The notes under the pieces are model-generated. The model ran no database searches. It saw only the letters and a list, made by a program, of their open reading frames with translations, and was not told the DNA's origin. Position numbers and translations under genes: made by a program. A DNA stretch of 64,000 nucleotides, from NCBI GenBank assembly GCA_026214975.1, contig CM047806.1, forward strand, positions 76,795,491-76,859,490. The letters are read 5' to 3'. Positions within the stretch are counted from its first letter, which is position 1. The number at the start of each line of letters is the position of its first letter. The stretch is from Gentiana macrophylla. Taxonomy: Eukaryota > Streptophyta > Magnoliopsida > Gentianales > Gentianaceae. Below, piece after piece: positions 32,860 through 43,455 of this stretch.

Positions 32860-35600
32860 ACTAGGACATCCCGGCTTTTAGTTATTTAAAGTCTATAGAT
32901 CCCGAATTGTTTAAAGGTTGTAATTTGAATGATCTTCAATGTGATATTTGTCAATTTGCCAAACTCACCAAATCTGTGTATGCAAAATTACCTCACTTAC
33001 CTTCCACACCATTCACCTTAATTCACAAAGTGATGTATGGGGACCTTCAAGAGTAAAAAGCATAACAGAGGAAGGGGTGGTTTGTTACCTTCATAGATGA
33101 CCACACCGAACCACTTGGTTATTTTTAATGAAGGATAAATGGCAAGTGGGATCCATCTTTCAAGAATTTTACAACATGGTCTCCACTCGCTTTGACACTA
33201 AGATCAAAATTTTGAAGACCGACAATGCCCTTGAATATTATGAGTCTCATCTCAAGAATTTCTTGATGGATAAAGGGATTGTCCATATCGATGAGTCAGT
33301 GTTGAAACTCCTCAAAAAATGGGGTTGCTTGAGAGAAAGAACAGCATCCGCTAGAAATGGCTAGGTCTATCATGTTTACCACTAATGTTCCAAAATATAT
33401 GTGGGGTGAAGCTATATTGACCTCCACATATTTAATCAACAGACTTCCCAGCAGGGTACTAGGCTTCAAAACTCCAATCAAAACCCTACTGACCACACAC
33501 TCCTCCCCCATCTTATTTCCCGCTTACCTCCAAAAATCTTTGGTTGTGTGTTTGTCTATATCCATGCCCAACATGTAAGCAAACTTGATCCCAAGGCTCA
33601 CAAGTGCATTTTCTTAGGATATGCAAAGGACATGAAAGGCTACAAGTGTTACTCTCCTTCTGAAAATAGATTTTACAATTCTATGGATGTAAATTTTTTT
33701 GAAAGGACTCCCTACTACAACAAGTCCACTGAGGCAGTCACTGATGGAAACCTAATTGAAATTGACCTAAACCCTTTCCTCAAAGAAACTCTTAACCTCA
33801 AGATTGTCGATACTCACCATCGATCCTCAAAGAAACCCTCAGACTGATACTCATCAACTCGATACTATCGACCCGAGCCCTGCGGACCACGAGCCTCACT
33901 GACACTCAAAGATTCTACAGATCCCCAAATCACGACATTGATGATAGGCCTATTGCTCTCGTAAAGGAAAGAGATCTTGCACCGATCACTCTATTCATAC
34001 TTATTTATCTTATGATCGCTTGTCTCCTGCTTTGCCATGTTTACACAGACTTGGACTCTCACTCTATTCCTAAAAATATTCGGTGAGGCTCTTCAAAATG
34101 ATAAGGAAGGAAGGTCAGCATAAAAACAGAGATGATCGCCTCCCGGATAATCATACTTGGGATCTCACAACTCTTCCAAAAGGTAAAAAGACAATTAGCC
34201 GCAGATGGTTATTCACTATCAAGTACAATGTCGATGGTACAATTGACAAGTACAAAGCCGATTGGTAGCAAGGGATTCACTCAAACTTATGGTATTGACT
34301 ATAAGGAAACTTTTGCACCAAAGGCAAAACTCAACACCGCCGTGGTTCTCGATCTCTCTAGTGTCCAACTGGACTGCCTCTACACCAATTGGATATCAAA
34401 ATGCTTTTCTCAATGGTGATCTCACCGAGGAAGTCTATATGAATGTACCTCCTGGTTTTGTCAATCCTCACACTCGGGGCAAGGTATGCAAACTCGTAAA
34501 ATCTCTATATGGCCTCAAGCAATCCCCAAGAGCCCTGGTTTGGGAAACTTACTACTGTGGTCAAAGCCTGCTGGATATCATCAATGCAACTCGAGATCAC
34601 ACTATGTTCATCAAGACAACCAACCGAGAGAAGGTCTATTCTTATTGTATATGTGGATGATATCATCCTTACTGGATATGACTCTCACCGAGATTCAAAA
34701 TTTAAAGACTCTCTTGCCGCAAGGGTGTTCCAAGTTAAGGATCTGGGCTACCTCAAGTACTTTCTTGGTATGGAAGTGGCTAGAAACACCAAAGGCATTT
34801 CTGTCTCCCAAAGGAAGTATGTATTGGATCTACTGAAGGAAATCGGCATGTTTGGGATGCAAACTGGTTGTATCCCCAGAGACCCCAAGAACACCCTATC
34901 GCATGGTGACATTGTTTGTCGAAAAGAACAATATCAAAGGCTTGTAGGTAAACTCATCTACCTTTCTCACACAAGGCCTGATATTGCATATGGGGTTAGT
35001 CCGGTCGGTCGGTTCATGCACCGCCTCACCGAGCAACATTGGGATGTCTGTGAATAGGATAATCGAGAAATTTAAAGTCCACTCGGCCAAGGCCTGCACT
35101 TCACCAAGTCTACCGATAGATCAATCAAGGTCTACACCGATGCTGATTGGGCTGGATGTCACATTGATGACGATCTACCACCAGGATATTGCTCATATGT
35201 ATGGGGGAACCTGGTTACTTGGAGAAGCAAGAAACAACCTCATCGTGTCAAGAAGCGATCTTTGGCTGTTGAACTCAGGGCACTTGTACTTGGCATTTGT
35301 GAAGCTCTATGGCTAAAAAGTGGTACCGATCGAACTTCAAAGAACCTCCTCTCAAAGAACCTATCACACTCTGCTTTGTGATAATAATTCACCTTATGCA
35401 TGGTCAAGATCCCGGCCCATCATGATAAAACCAAGCATGTGGACATTGATGATACTTTCTCAAGGAAAGATTGATGCCAAGATTATTCAACTCCAAAGAT
35501 GTTCCTCAAAGCAGATCGAATGCTTGATATTCTTACCAAGGCTATTCCACCTCTTATGTTCAAAGAGACTTAGTAGCAAACTTGGCTGCATCAACATATA
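32860..35600 (+). pseudogene. Ty1-copia integrase, reverse transcriptase and RNase H, heavily frameshifted
   Basis: 32860-33850 is a decayed integrase: the pre-integrase His region near 32860, a TFIDDHTE-like core, LKTDNALEY, and the C-terminal HKCIFLGYAKDMKGYKCYSP. Reverse transcriptase spans about 34130-35060 in three frames: INAFLNGDLTEEVYMNVPPGF-like text at about 34385-34460, SLYGLKQSPRA, and an intact catalytic YVDDIILTG at about 34650. RNase H is degraded at 35080-35590. The parts are in order but many small indels separate them. Confidence 0.85.
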
Positions 35601-35619
35601 CAGCCCAGTTTGAGGGGTG

Positions 35620-35971
35620 TGTGGAAATATTACAAACATTACTTCAAAGAGATCATTGGTTCAAAGAGTGTGCCCAGCAACCTCGTGGAGTTCGTCACAG
35701 ATATTTTGTACACTTTATTTAATTATAAAAGACATATTAATTGTGATACATATAAACAATTAATATGTCAAACTCTAGTTTACTTTATGTCATAGACATA
35801 GCTTTTACTTTTACTTTTGCATGCTTGCCGCCCACATCTTCATACTCAAGTGGCCGCCCAAGCTAGCTTGCTAGTCTCTCTCAATTGTATCTATTTATAC
35901 ACCTCTCATATCAATGAATAAACTAAGTTGAAGTTTACTCTTGTGTTTATCACATTCTCAAACTCTCTTCA
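35620..35971 (+). repeat. 3' LTR of the copia element
   Basis: 352 bp, preceded by the purine run at 35610-35619 and followed by the CTTGT duplication. Confidence 0.92.
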
Positions 35972-36263
35972 CTTGTACTTTTATTCCGAGTTTGTAAGAC
36001 AAGTTTTGTATCTTTCTTTTGGAGCATCGTACGTTGTAAGATTTATATCGTTGTTGTAAGCTTTTCCTTTCTACCCCTAGTCGGTTTGTATTCTAATCTT
36101 AGAGACATTTATGATTTTACCCGAGCCTTTTGAGCTTCCGTTGCATTAAATTTGATACAACGACGTAGAGGCTGGCGTATAATATTAGATTAATTTAATG
36201 TTATACGCGCCGAACGTTCTCTTCCGGATAAGGGCTAGGTATCCGGGAGCGGGGCGTTACAGT

Positions 36264-36275
36264 TGGTATCAGAGC
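36264..36275 (+). other. Met-type primer binding site of the Tekay-like element
   Basis: TGGTATCAGAGC, a perfect initiator-Met tRNA primer site, two bases after the LTR end GCGTTACA. Confidence 0.9.
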
Positions 36276-39200
36276 GAAGCGTTCCTTGCTTTTCTAGGCT
36301 TCCCTTTCTTAAGATAAGATCTATTTAGACCATATAGAACCGTTCTGATCCTTCCTTGATCTTTCAGAATGGCAGGAATCCGTAGAAGTTTCCTTGCTAA
36401 CCTAAGCTTCTGTTCTTAAGATAAGGTGTCTTAGATCTTTTAGAACCTTTCTGATCTCTCTTGTTCTTGGTGGTAAATTTCGTAAGGCTAAGATCCTTAA
36501 ACCGTGGTTAGGTTTCACTAGGGCCAAGTGAAGAGTTTCTTAGGCGAAGGTTAGGTTGAGTTCTAAGCTCACATATTTTATGTGATGCCCTAAAGTTTGT
36601 TCCTTCTCGGATCCTTAATAGAATCCCTATCTCGTTTTGGAGCTTTCAGACTTTTCTCTCATTGCTCTTTCTGTTGGAGGATTTAATGTTTACTTATTGC
36701 GACATTTTGATTTAATCAATTCTTTTATTTTATAATTTGGGTTATGCAAAACGAGTAAACGATTTTGTTCACATTTCTATATGTCTTGTAATATCATTTC
36801 GGATGTTCCAAAAAATTCTGTAAATTTTCAGCCACTTAGAAAGTTTTCTTATCTACAATATCTCTCTTTACATCAACTCAGTTTTCAAATTGGATTGTTC
36901 ATAAATTGCTTGACAAGGATGAGTACTCTGTTCAGAAAATTCTGCAGCGGTACTCTTACTTAGGAATCTGTTTTGAATATGCTAAACATCTCCAAATGAG
37001 TTGGATTTTTGATATGTTGTAGAAAACTTTCTGCTTTGCAAGTTTTGTTTTGGATCCAAGTGCCAATTCTCTCTGGTTGGACTACAATCTGCAACACAAT
37101 GCAGATTATAAATTTCTGAAATTTTTGACAGCTTGCAGCAGTCGACGAAAATAATTATTTTAACCAACCTATGCTTTTCCAAAAATTTTTATTTTTGAGC
37201 AGCATGTGTAAAACTTATATACCTACAACTTTTCTTTATGTATTATGTTCAAAATCAGTTTGGTTTGTTTTGTGCAAGTCAATCATTTCATGGTTTATGT
37301 ATGTACCTAAACTTTTAAAACCATTTAAGTACTTGTTCATGAAAGGCTAGACAACATTCTTTCACCTTGGAAGTTTAGTGTGGGGTTTAGGTGTGGGGAA
37401 GGCTTTGAAGCATAAGACTTTTAACTTAGTTGTTATCCAAAATAAGAAGTTTAGTAGGTAGGTATTAAGCGTTGTAGATTTAATACCCTTCTGTGACGAG
37501 AAACAATTGGTGACTTTCCAATCCCACGTTTTTTTTGACGATGCGCTCTTTTATAATCATTTGGTTTCATACTTGGCTACCCCTATTTTCAAATGTTTCC
37601 CCATCCATACTATTTGTAACCCGTGTTCTAGCTAAATCATCCATTTGAAACTTTTTGAAACTCGGTAAATGTTATCTTATTGAGAAGTTTTGTTTTTCAA
37701 GTGTGTACATTCTTTGATGTGTCTTATTTTTTTATTCTATTGGTATGAAGATGTTTTTATAGTGTCAAATACTTGATTTAAGGAAGATAAGTTTCTCATC
37801 CTTCGAACTATTTGAACTAGCAACTGCATATCATTTCAACTGTACCAGGTTTAGATATTTCGAGGCAACATACTTTTGCATCCTAGTGTTTACTTTCAAT
37901 GCATCCCCTACAAGATGTTTTAGTGCACACAACTTTTGTTTAAAGACTCAAATTTTTATTAGAATTTTATACCATTTTGATACCGGTTGAAAAAATCAAA
38001 CTTTCTCAAAGCACCCATTTTGATTACATACTTCTTGTCTTCTAGTAAGAATATGTTACCCAAGTGTCGTTTAATAGTTCAGACTATTTTAGAAAAATAT
38101 ACATATATACACATATACTCAAAAGTCCTATCGATATATACTTTCAAACTACTGCATTCTCATTTCCTTACAAATTTTTCAAAGAAGCGAGCAGTCAAAC
38201 TTCTTTTTATGTCTCATGCAAGTCTTTTAAAGTTATGCTTTAACAAAAAATCAGCCTGCAACTCATTTTGCTAAGAGTATACCTTGACAAAATTATGCTA
38301 CAAGATAAGTTTTTTTGTCTTGTTTTAAACCATCCTTCTTGAAATTGGAAGAAATGGCTTCTGATTTTCTTAAAACAAAGGGTTATCCTCATCCCTTTGA
38401 ACATTTTCACCCTCGATACAATATTTTGACAATTCCACAATAGTCCTTGAAAAAAAAAAAAACAACAACAACTTGTGTTAGTCTTTGAACGACACGAGAA
38501 CATGCATTAATTGGAAACTCTTGTGTCTTCTTTACTCAATCGTCACTTATGATTTCTTCACGAAGCACTTCTCCAATTTATTTGGACTTTATCGTTGAAC
38601 CTTTGGAGAAGATGTTCTATGTTTTCAAAAAACAAAAGATAGTAATAATTTATGTTGGATAAGATTTGAAACTTCTTCCACTCTTAAATCCCTTCCATTT
38701 GAATTTTAGCTTTGTGAAGGACAAAAGTTTATCAAAAGAATCTAATCATACATCTTCCAAGGTAAAAAAAATGCTTTCAAGTTGGATTCATACAACATGA
38801 TCTTTCTGTTACGAAAAATGTCTTAGCCGGAGACTTGTGTTTTATTGATTTTATCACAAGTGGCCTCATCTTGGTAAATCTTCTATGTCATCCTTTTTGT
38901 GTTATCTAAACAAAATTTGTACTATATGCATGAGAACCGAGTTCAAACCATCCTTCATTTTTGTAATACATGTCTCAAGATTTCCTATTGCTATCTTCTT
39001 GAGTAGTTTCAGTCCCTCAAGAGACTTTTATAACCATTCTTACCTTCCTTCTGATATCAAGGTGAGGGTATGTATAAACATTTATTTCTTGTATGTATTT
39101 TGCTAAAAAAATAAAATCTTTTACAACTCCAGCCTTCTGTTGGACTACAAAATTGTGGTTGTTGATAAACTCACTGTCAAAAGTTGTATCTTGTCTATAG

Positions 39201-39600
39201 GAAAGCCTTATAAGTTTGGTAGAAGATGTTTATATGGTTTATTTCTTTGAAGACTAGTAAATATTGATGTATGTTTATGGTTTGGGTGTGCTATAGATGG
39301 ATTAGTGCTGGATTGATAACATGACGGAGTTGAAGATCCTTAGGTTAATAGCTAGTTTCTTGAAGGTAAGGCGGATGTATAGGTCGAAGTAACCCTCGTA
39401 TAAGTATGGAAATAGTTGTAACGGTGACAAATGGATGAAGAACCTAGAAGAATACTACTTGTTAATTAGTGGATTGACATATGACTTTTGGGACAAAGTG
39501 TTATACGAGAAGGTTAAGAAGTTAGGTTAGTAGAGTTGAGTATAAGGTAGATGAAATGTGTGAATAAGCTAGAGTAGTGCTTGGGTCTGAAGTACTCTGA
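36276..39600 (+). other. Long non-coding leader of the Tekay-like element
   Basis: About 3 kb without a credible protein. The first 350 bases repeat words such as TTTCTTAAGATAAG and AGAACC.TTCTGATC. The stretch 36780-37250 holds sub-repeats with TTTACATCAACTC, ATATGTTG and TTTTGGAT that match the complement of about 16850-17340. From about 39300 the sequence (GTGGATTGACATATGACTTTTGGGAC) may be decayed gag, which would fit position, but I cannot confirm it. The segment ends where an Athila/Tat-like LTR begins. Confidence 0.5.
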
Positions 39601-40914
39601 ATGTTGCGTGAAATAAATGCCAAGTACTTAGTGCGTGTCTTTGGTTGTCAATTCTATATTTGCATAATTATCCCATGGAGTTGGTACTATTTTGTCTTGT
39701 TTTGTGTGTTTTTAGATGTACCATATTCTGGGAGCAATGAAGGAGTAAATCTGGGCTAAAACAGTTAATGGGCTGAAGGGGAGAAGTCCAAGAGAAGATC
39801 TGCTGAGAACAAAGGTTGAAGCTAGGCTCACTGATTCGATGGCCCTGCCGCGACAACGAGTGCATGGGAAGCAAGAAATCGAAGCAGCCGTGTTTTATCT
39901 AAGTCGGTTAGCATTTAGATGTGTCTAAGTCGGCTACAGTTCACATAAAAATCCTGTAGCATTCTTTTGTTACATATACTTTTGATCTTACCAAGTTTAT
40001 ATGAAATAAGAGTTTGTTGTGGTCTTGCTTGTGCATTTCTTTGGTTTCCTTCCCCAATCCATCAAATAGCTTGAGTTGATCAAACCAGATCTCCAATATC
40101 AAAGGTATGAAGCTTTGAACGTTCCTTCGTATTCTTCAATATGGTAGATTTACTTGTTTTTGCGTGATGTAATTAATCTGCATGTTTAACGAACCCATAA
40201 TTTACCAGAATTAATCAAAACGATCGTATGTAATTCCATAAGTAGGAACCGCCGTACTCGAATTTGCGACGGTATCTATCACAATTGTGAGGCAACTTTT
40301 GGTCACCCTAAATCTAGAGATTCAGAGTCAGCAACGTTGATCAACAAGTTTAATTCACGTTTGGTTAGATCTGGCCAATCTGATTTGAGTTTTCGTAAAT
40401 TAATATGAAGTACTTATAATAAAGTGTTAGTTTGGACATTGTATGGATAAATATTTATAAACGTGCTAGTCATTGTCGATAGCTGTCTAAGGAGGTTCTC
40501 GGTCTTGAGCCGGAGCTTTCTAGAACTTAATGCATGTGGGTTAATACAACCTAAGGAGGTTAACTGCACATAGACGTTTATTGTCCTTGTAAATTGAAGT
40601 AAACAAGGTTAGAAGACTGCACCCGTATCTAAAACTAAATTAAAAACATATGTTCTTATTAACTTGCAGAATTATAGGGGGGACGTAAACAAAATGTTTA
40701 GTTATACCAAGCTAGAGGATAGGTTAAGAGGGAGGAACATCAACTTTTTTTCCGTTTCTATGTTGGTGGTAGACCACTCTATGTGTTCTTAATTAGATTT
40801 AGTACGTTTATTATCAATGTTGCATTGTCTCTGTGGGATCTACATTGATTGCCTTTGTTATACTACGATTGACCTAGTACACTAGCTAGTATAAGTGACT
40901 TACATGCGACATCA
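39600..40914 (+). mobile_element. Athila/Tat-like 5' LTR (left edge uncertain)
   Basis: The right edge is clear: CGACATCA at 40914, then AGTTTT and a tRNA-Asp-like primer site. The block TTGGTACTATTTTG...GTGTGTTTTTAGATG near 39680 is shared in inverted orientation with 42350-42450. The left edge is my estimate because no second full copy is present in the window. Confidence 0.55.
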
Positions 40915-40920
40915 AGTTTT

Positions 40921-40939
40921 TGGCACCTGGTGCCGGGGA
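40921..40939 (+). other. tRNA-Asp-like primer site of the Athila/Tat-like element
   Basis: TGGCACCTGGTGCCGGGGA resembles the usual TGGCGCC.TTGCCGGGGA site of Athila/Tat-group elements, with changes in its middle. Confidence 0.6.
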
Positions 40940-41179
40940 CAATGGCCAACTATCGATAATATATTTTTTAAACCATAATTAAGAACTTTAGGTTTTCTTT
41001 CGTTTGTTTTATTTTTGAGTCTTGAGTAGTTTCTGCATGATTCCTGTACTGTTTTAAGTTCAGAAGAAGAAAATTTGGGATGAAAATTAGCGAGAATACA
41101 TCTTGCAAAAGCGAGACCAGGAAGCTGACTTCTGATCGATCCCTATGTTTTTTTTGCTTATCCATGTTAGTTTTTAGTT

Positions 41180-42240
41180 AGTAGGCCTGCAACAGTTGGG
41201 GTTAAACCCAACTGAAGTGGAAGTTTTGCTAACCGTGCTTTTGTCTTTCTTTTGTTATCTTCCAGGAAGTGTGAAACACTTCTGATTCGCTTTCAGGAGG
41301 ATTTTATGCATTTGAACCAGACAGACACAATGCAACCACGGAGTCGATTCTCTTTAAACGTATAACCCATCTCTACGAGGACTTTAGGGTAGGTTAGTCT
41401 CCTATCAGGTGTACGATATTTCTTCTTCTGAATCTGATCCTAAGAATGACCCTGACTACATTTCATTTGAGCCTAAGGATCACCTTGACTTTGATGTGAT
41501 CGAAAAGTTAGGAGATCCTGGTAGCTTATGTGGTAGGTTAATGGTAGATCTTTAGGACTAGGCTTATGTGATTTTGGATCTAGTTGCAACATTATTCCGT
41601 TTTCTCTTAGCTTATGTGGTAGGTTAATGGTAGATCTTTAGGACTAGGCTTATGTGATTTTGGATCTAGTTGCAACATTATTCCGTTTTCTCTTTCCCTT
41701 ACGGTAGGTTTCAAGGTTACCATGATCCATCATACCATTACGTGGTTTGTGGGACTGTCAAGTGGATATTATCGCTGGAAAGTTGAGTGACTGTAAGTTC
41801 AGTGAAAGAGGTTTTGACTATCTTGTCGACTTTCTAGTCTTGGATGTCCCCGAATACCCTAGTGCTTCTATACTCTAAGGTCGTCCACTCTTAGCTAGTA
41901 TCAAAGCATTGGTGGACATGGACAATAGCACCATCATGCTAAGATATAACAATGATGCTATAACCATAAAGATCTCGGAGCCATTGAAGAACAAGCCAGG
42001 AGAATGCCGGATGTTGAGCTCAATGTCTGAGGATGTCAAGGATGAAGATGAGGTGAACGTTGAAGGCGTTCAAAAAGAGGTTGTGATTCCAGGTGCGGGT
42101 GAGAAGGAATTCTTGACGGTCTTGCTTCGAGAACATCAAGAAAAAGGTCCACTACAAAGCAACACGGGAGGCATACAATCTGATTCCTATGGAAATGGGT
42201 GAGCCCACCCCACCCGGTGAAAGTTTTAACTTAAAAGATG
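41180..42240 (+). pseudogene. Athila/Tat-like gag-protease remnant
   Basis: 41180-41520 is decayed coding-like sequence I cannot place with certainty. From about 41750 the text shows an Athila-type retropepsin end: LVDFLVLDVPEYP, a broken GRPLLASIKAL, then the 97-codon frame 41909-42202 with VDMDNSTIMLRYNNDAITIKI-like text. The catalytic Asp-Thr/Ser-Gly is not recognisable. An 86-bp tandem duplication (41523-41694) interrupts the region. Confidence 0.55.
41523..41694. repeat. Perfect 86-bp tandem duplication
   Basis: Two adjacent identical 86-bp units starting AGCTTATGTGGTAGG. 86 is not a multiple of three, so it would shift any frame through it. Confidence 0.95.
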
Positions 42241-42259
42241 AGAAAGTGGTTTTCGTGTT

Positions 42260-42604
42260 GCCCAAGTTCTCGAGGTGTCGGGCCTAATCCTCCAAGAGTC
42301 GGGCCTCCATTTCTAGATTCTTCAGAAGATTCTAACTGGACTCATTTTCTTCCAGCCCAATAACTCTTTCTAGCCTAAATCAACTTCATCCTCACTCCAA
42401 CAAAACGGTACTACCTAAAAACACTCAAAATGAAGCAAAACAGTACCAATCCAAAGGATAAACATATAGATGTAGAATTACGATCCAAGGAACATGCACA
42501 AATAATTTGACTTGAAATTCATACAATAATCAGACACTCTCATAAATTGAGCGTAATTCATAGGCAAATAAGGTATACAAATAGTACCAAATAGACTGTC
42601 ATCA
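42260..42604 (-). repeat. Inverted Athila/Tat-like LTR fragment
   Basis: On the minus strand it starts TGATGACAGTC, like the LTR start TGATGACGGTC of the element at 43456-50830, and its inner part aligns with the plus-strand LTR near 39680-39780. No polypurine tract adjoins it, so it is a fragment. Confidence 0.6.
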
Positions 42605-42904
42605 AAGGCTTGTCAGAGTAGCGCAATGGAAGCAAGATGGAGACTTTCCTAGGAGCTCAATCGTACATCAAGCAAGATTGAGTTGCCCTCATTTGTTTCT
42701 ACACCCTTGTAAAGTCCCTTGGGTTAAGAAGTTGTTTCAAGGGAAGCCTTTTAAGTAGGTTGAGTTTTTTAGTGAAATTTCGGAAGCAGAAACTTCCAAG
42801 TCTGTGGTTAGTCTACCGACTCAACGACACTTATTCTGGCTCAGTGGTCTCACTACCGACTCACCGATAATGCTAGCTTTCAATTTACCTACGGTTGTTA
42901 GTAT

Positions 42905-43455
42905 GCATAGTTCATAATGGAGTTTAAGGAGCTTCAAGTTCTGTTAGAAGATGTTCTAGTGCATACCCAAAAGCTCTAAGAAGATACGTGGCCTTTCTCC
43001 TATAAGAAGAGTTGAGTTTGAAATCAACTTGGTATCAGGACCTCATCCAGTTTTTAAAAAAACCTTATGGAATGACCTTAACTAAGCTGCAAGAAGTCAA
43101 GGAACATTTTCAAATGAAGGTTGGATATGGAGATCGTCAAGTCTAACGCTTCACCCTAAGAAAAACTAGTCCTCCTTGTAAGGGAGAAAGATGGCACTTA
43201 TAGATTACGCTTGGATTACAGGGAGTTAAGCAGGCTGAAAATAAGGAACAAGTACCCATTTCCTCCCATCGACGACTTGTCTGACCAGTTACAAGGAGAT
43301 GAAGTGTTTACAAAGTTAGATCTAAGGTTAGGTTATCATCAGCTAAATATCAAGAATGGTTCCCGAAGAATGGTTTTACTAAGTATGGTCACTGTGAGTT
43401 TCCAGCCATTCTAGTTGGTTAGAAATAAAGCACATGTAGCTTTTATGGAACTCGT
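42905..43455 (+). pseudogene. Tekay-like reverse transcriptase, 5' part
   Basis: Decayed text leads to the 67-codon frame 43211-43414, with the reverse-transcriptase motifs DYRELSRL, YPFPPIDDL, FTKLDLRLGYHQL. The sequence breaks off at 43455 in the middle of the enzyme, where a 7.4-kb element is inserted, and resumes at 50836. Confidence 0.8.

Larger units (their letters stand above)
30987..35971 (+). mobile_element. Ty1-copia element with complete LTR structure
   Basis: A 4985-bp element with 352-bp LTRs (30987-31338 and 35620-35971), both TGTGGAAATATT to CTCTCTTCA, flanked by a perfect 5-bp duplication CTTGT (30982-30986 and 35972-35976). A primer-like TGGTATCGAGCC follows the 5' LTR and a purine run GAGGGG precedes the 3' LTR. 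Order is gag, protease, integrase, reverse transcriptase, RNase H, as in Ty1-copia. The LTRs are nearly identical beyond their first 80 bases, so the insertion is fairly recent, yet the coding region has many frameshifts. Confidence 0.92.
29042..36261 (+). mobile_element. Tekay-like 5' LTR, split by a copia insertion
   Basis: The start (ATAACATCCCG, with the terminal TG mutated) aligns with the LTR start at 21631, and the end is GGGGCGTTACA at 36261, directly followed by a primer site. Without the 4.99-kb copia insertion (30987-35971 plus one CTTGT copy) the LTR is about 2.23 kb. A TA microsatellite lies near 29130-29155. The open frame at 30146-30379 sits in a block shared with the other LTR and is not supported as a gene. 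The internal part of this Tekay element lies downstream. Confidence 0.75.
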
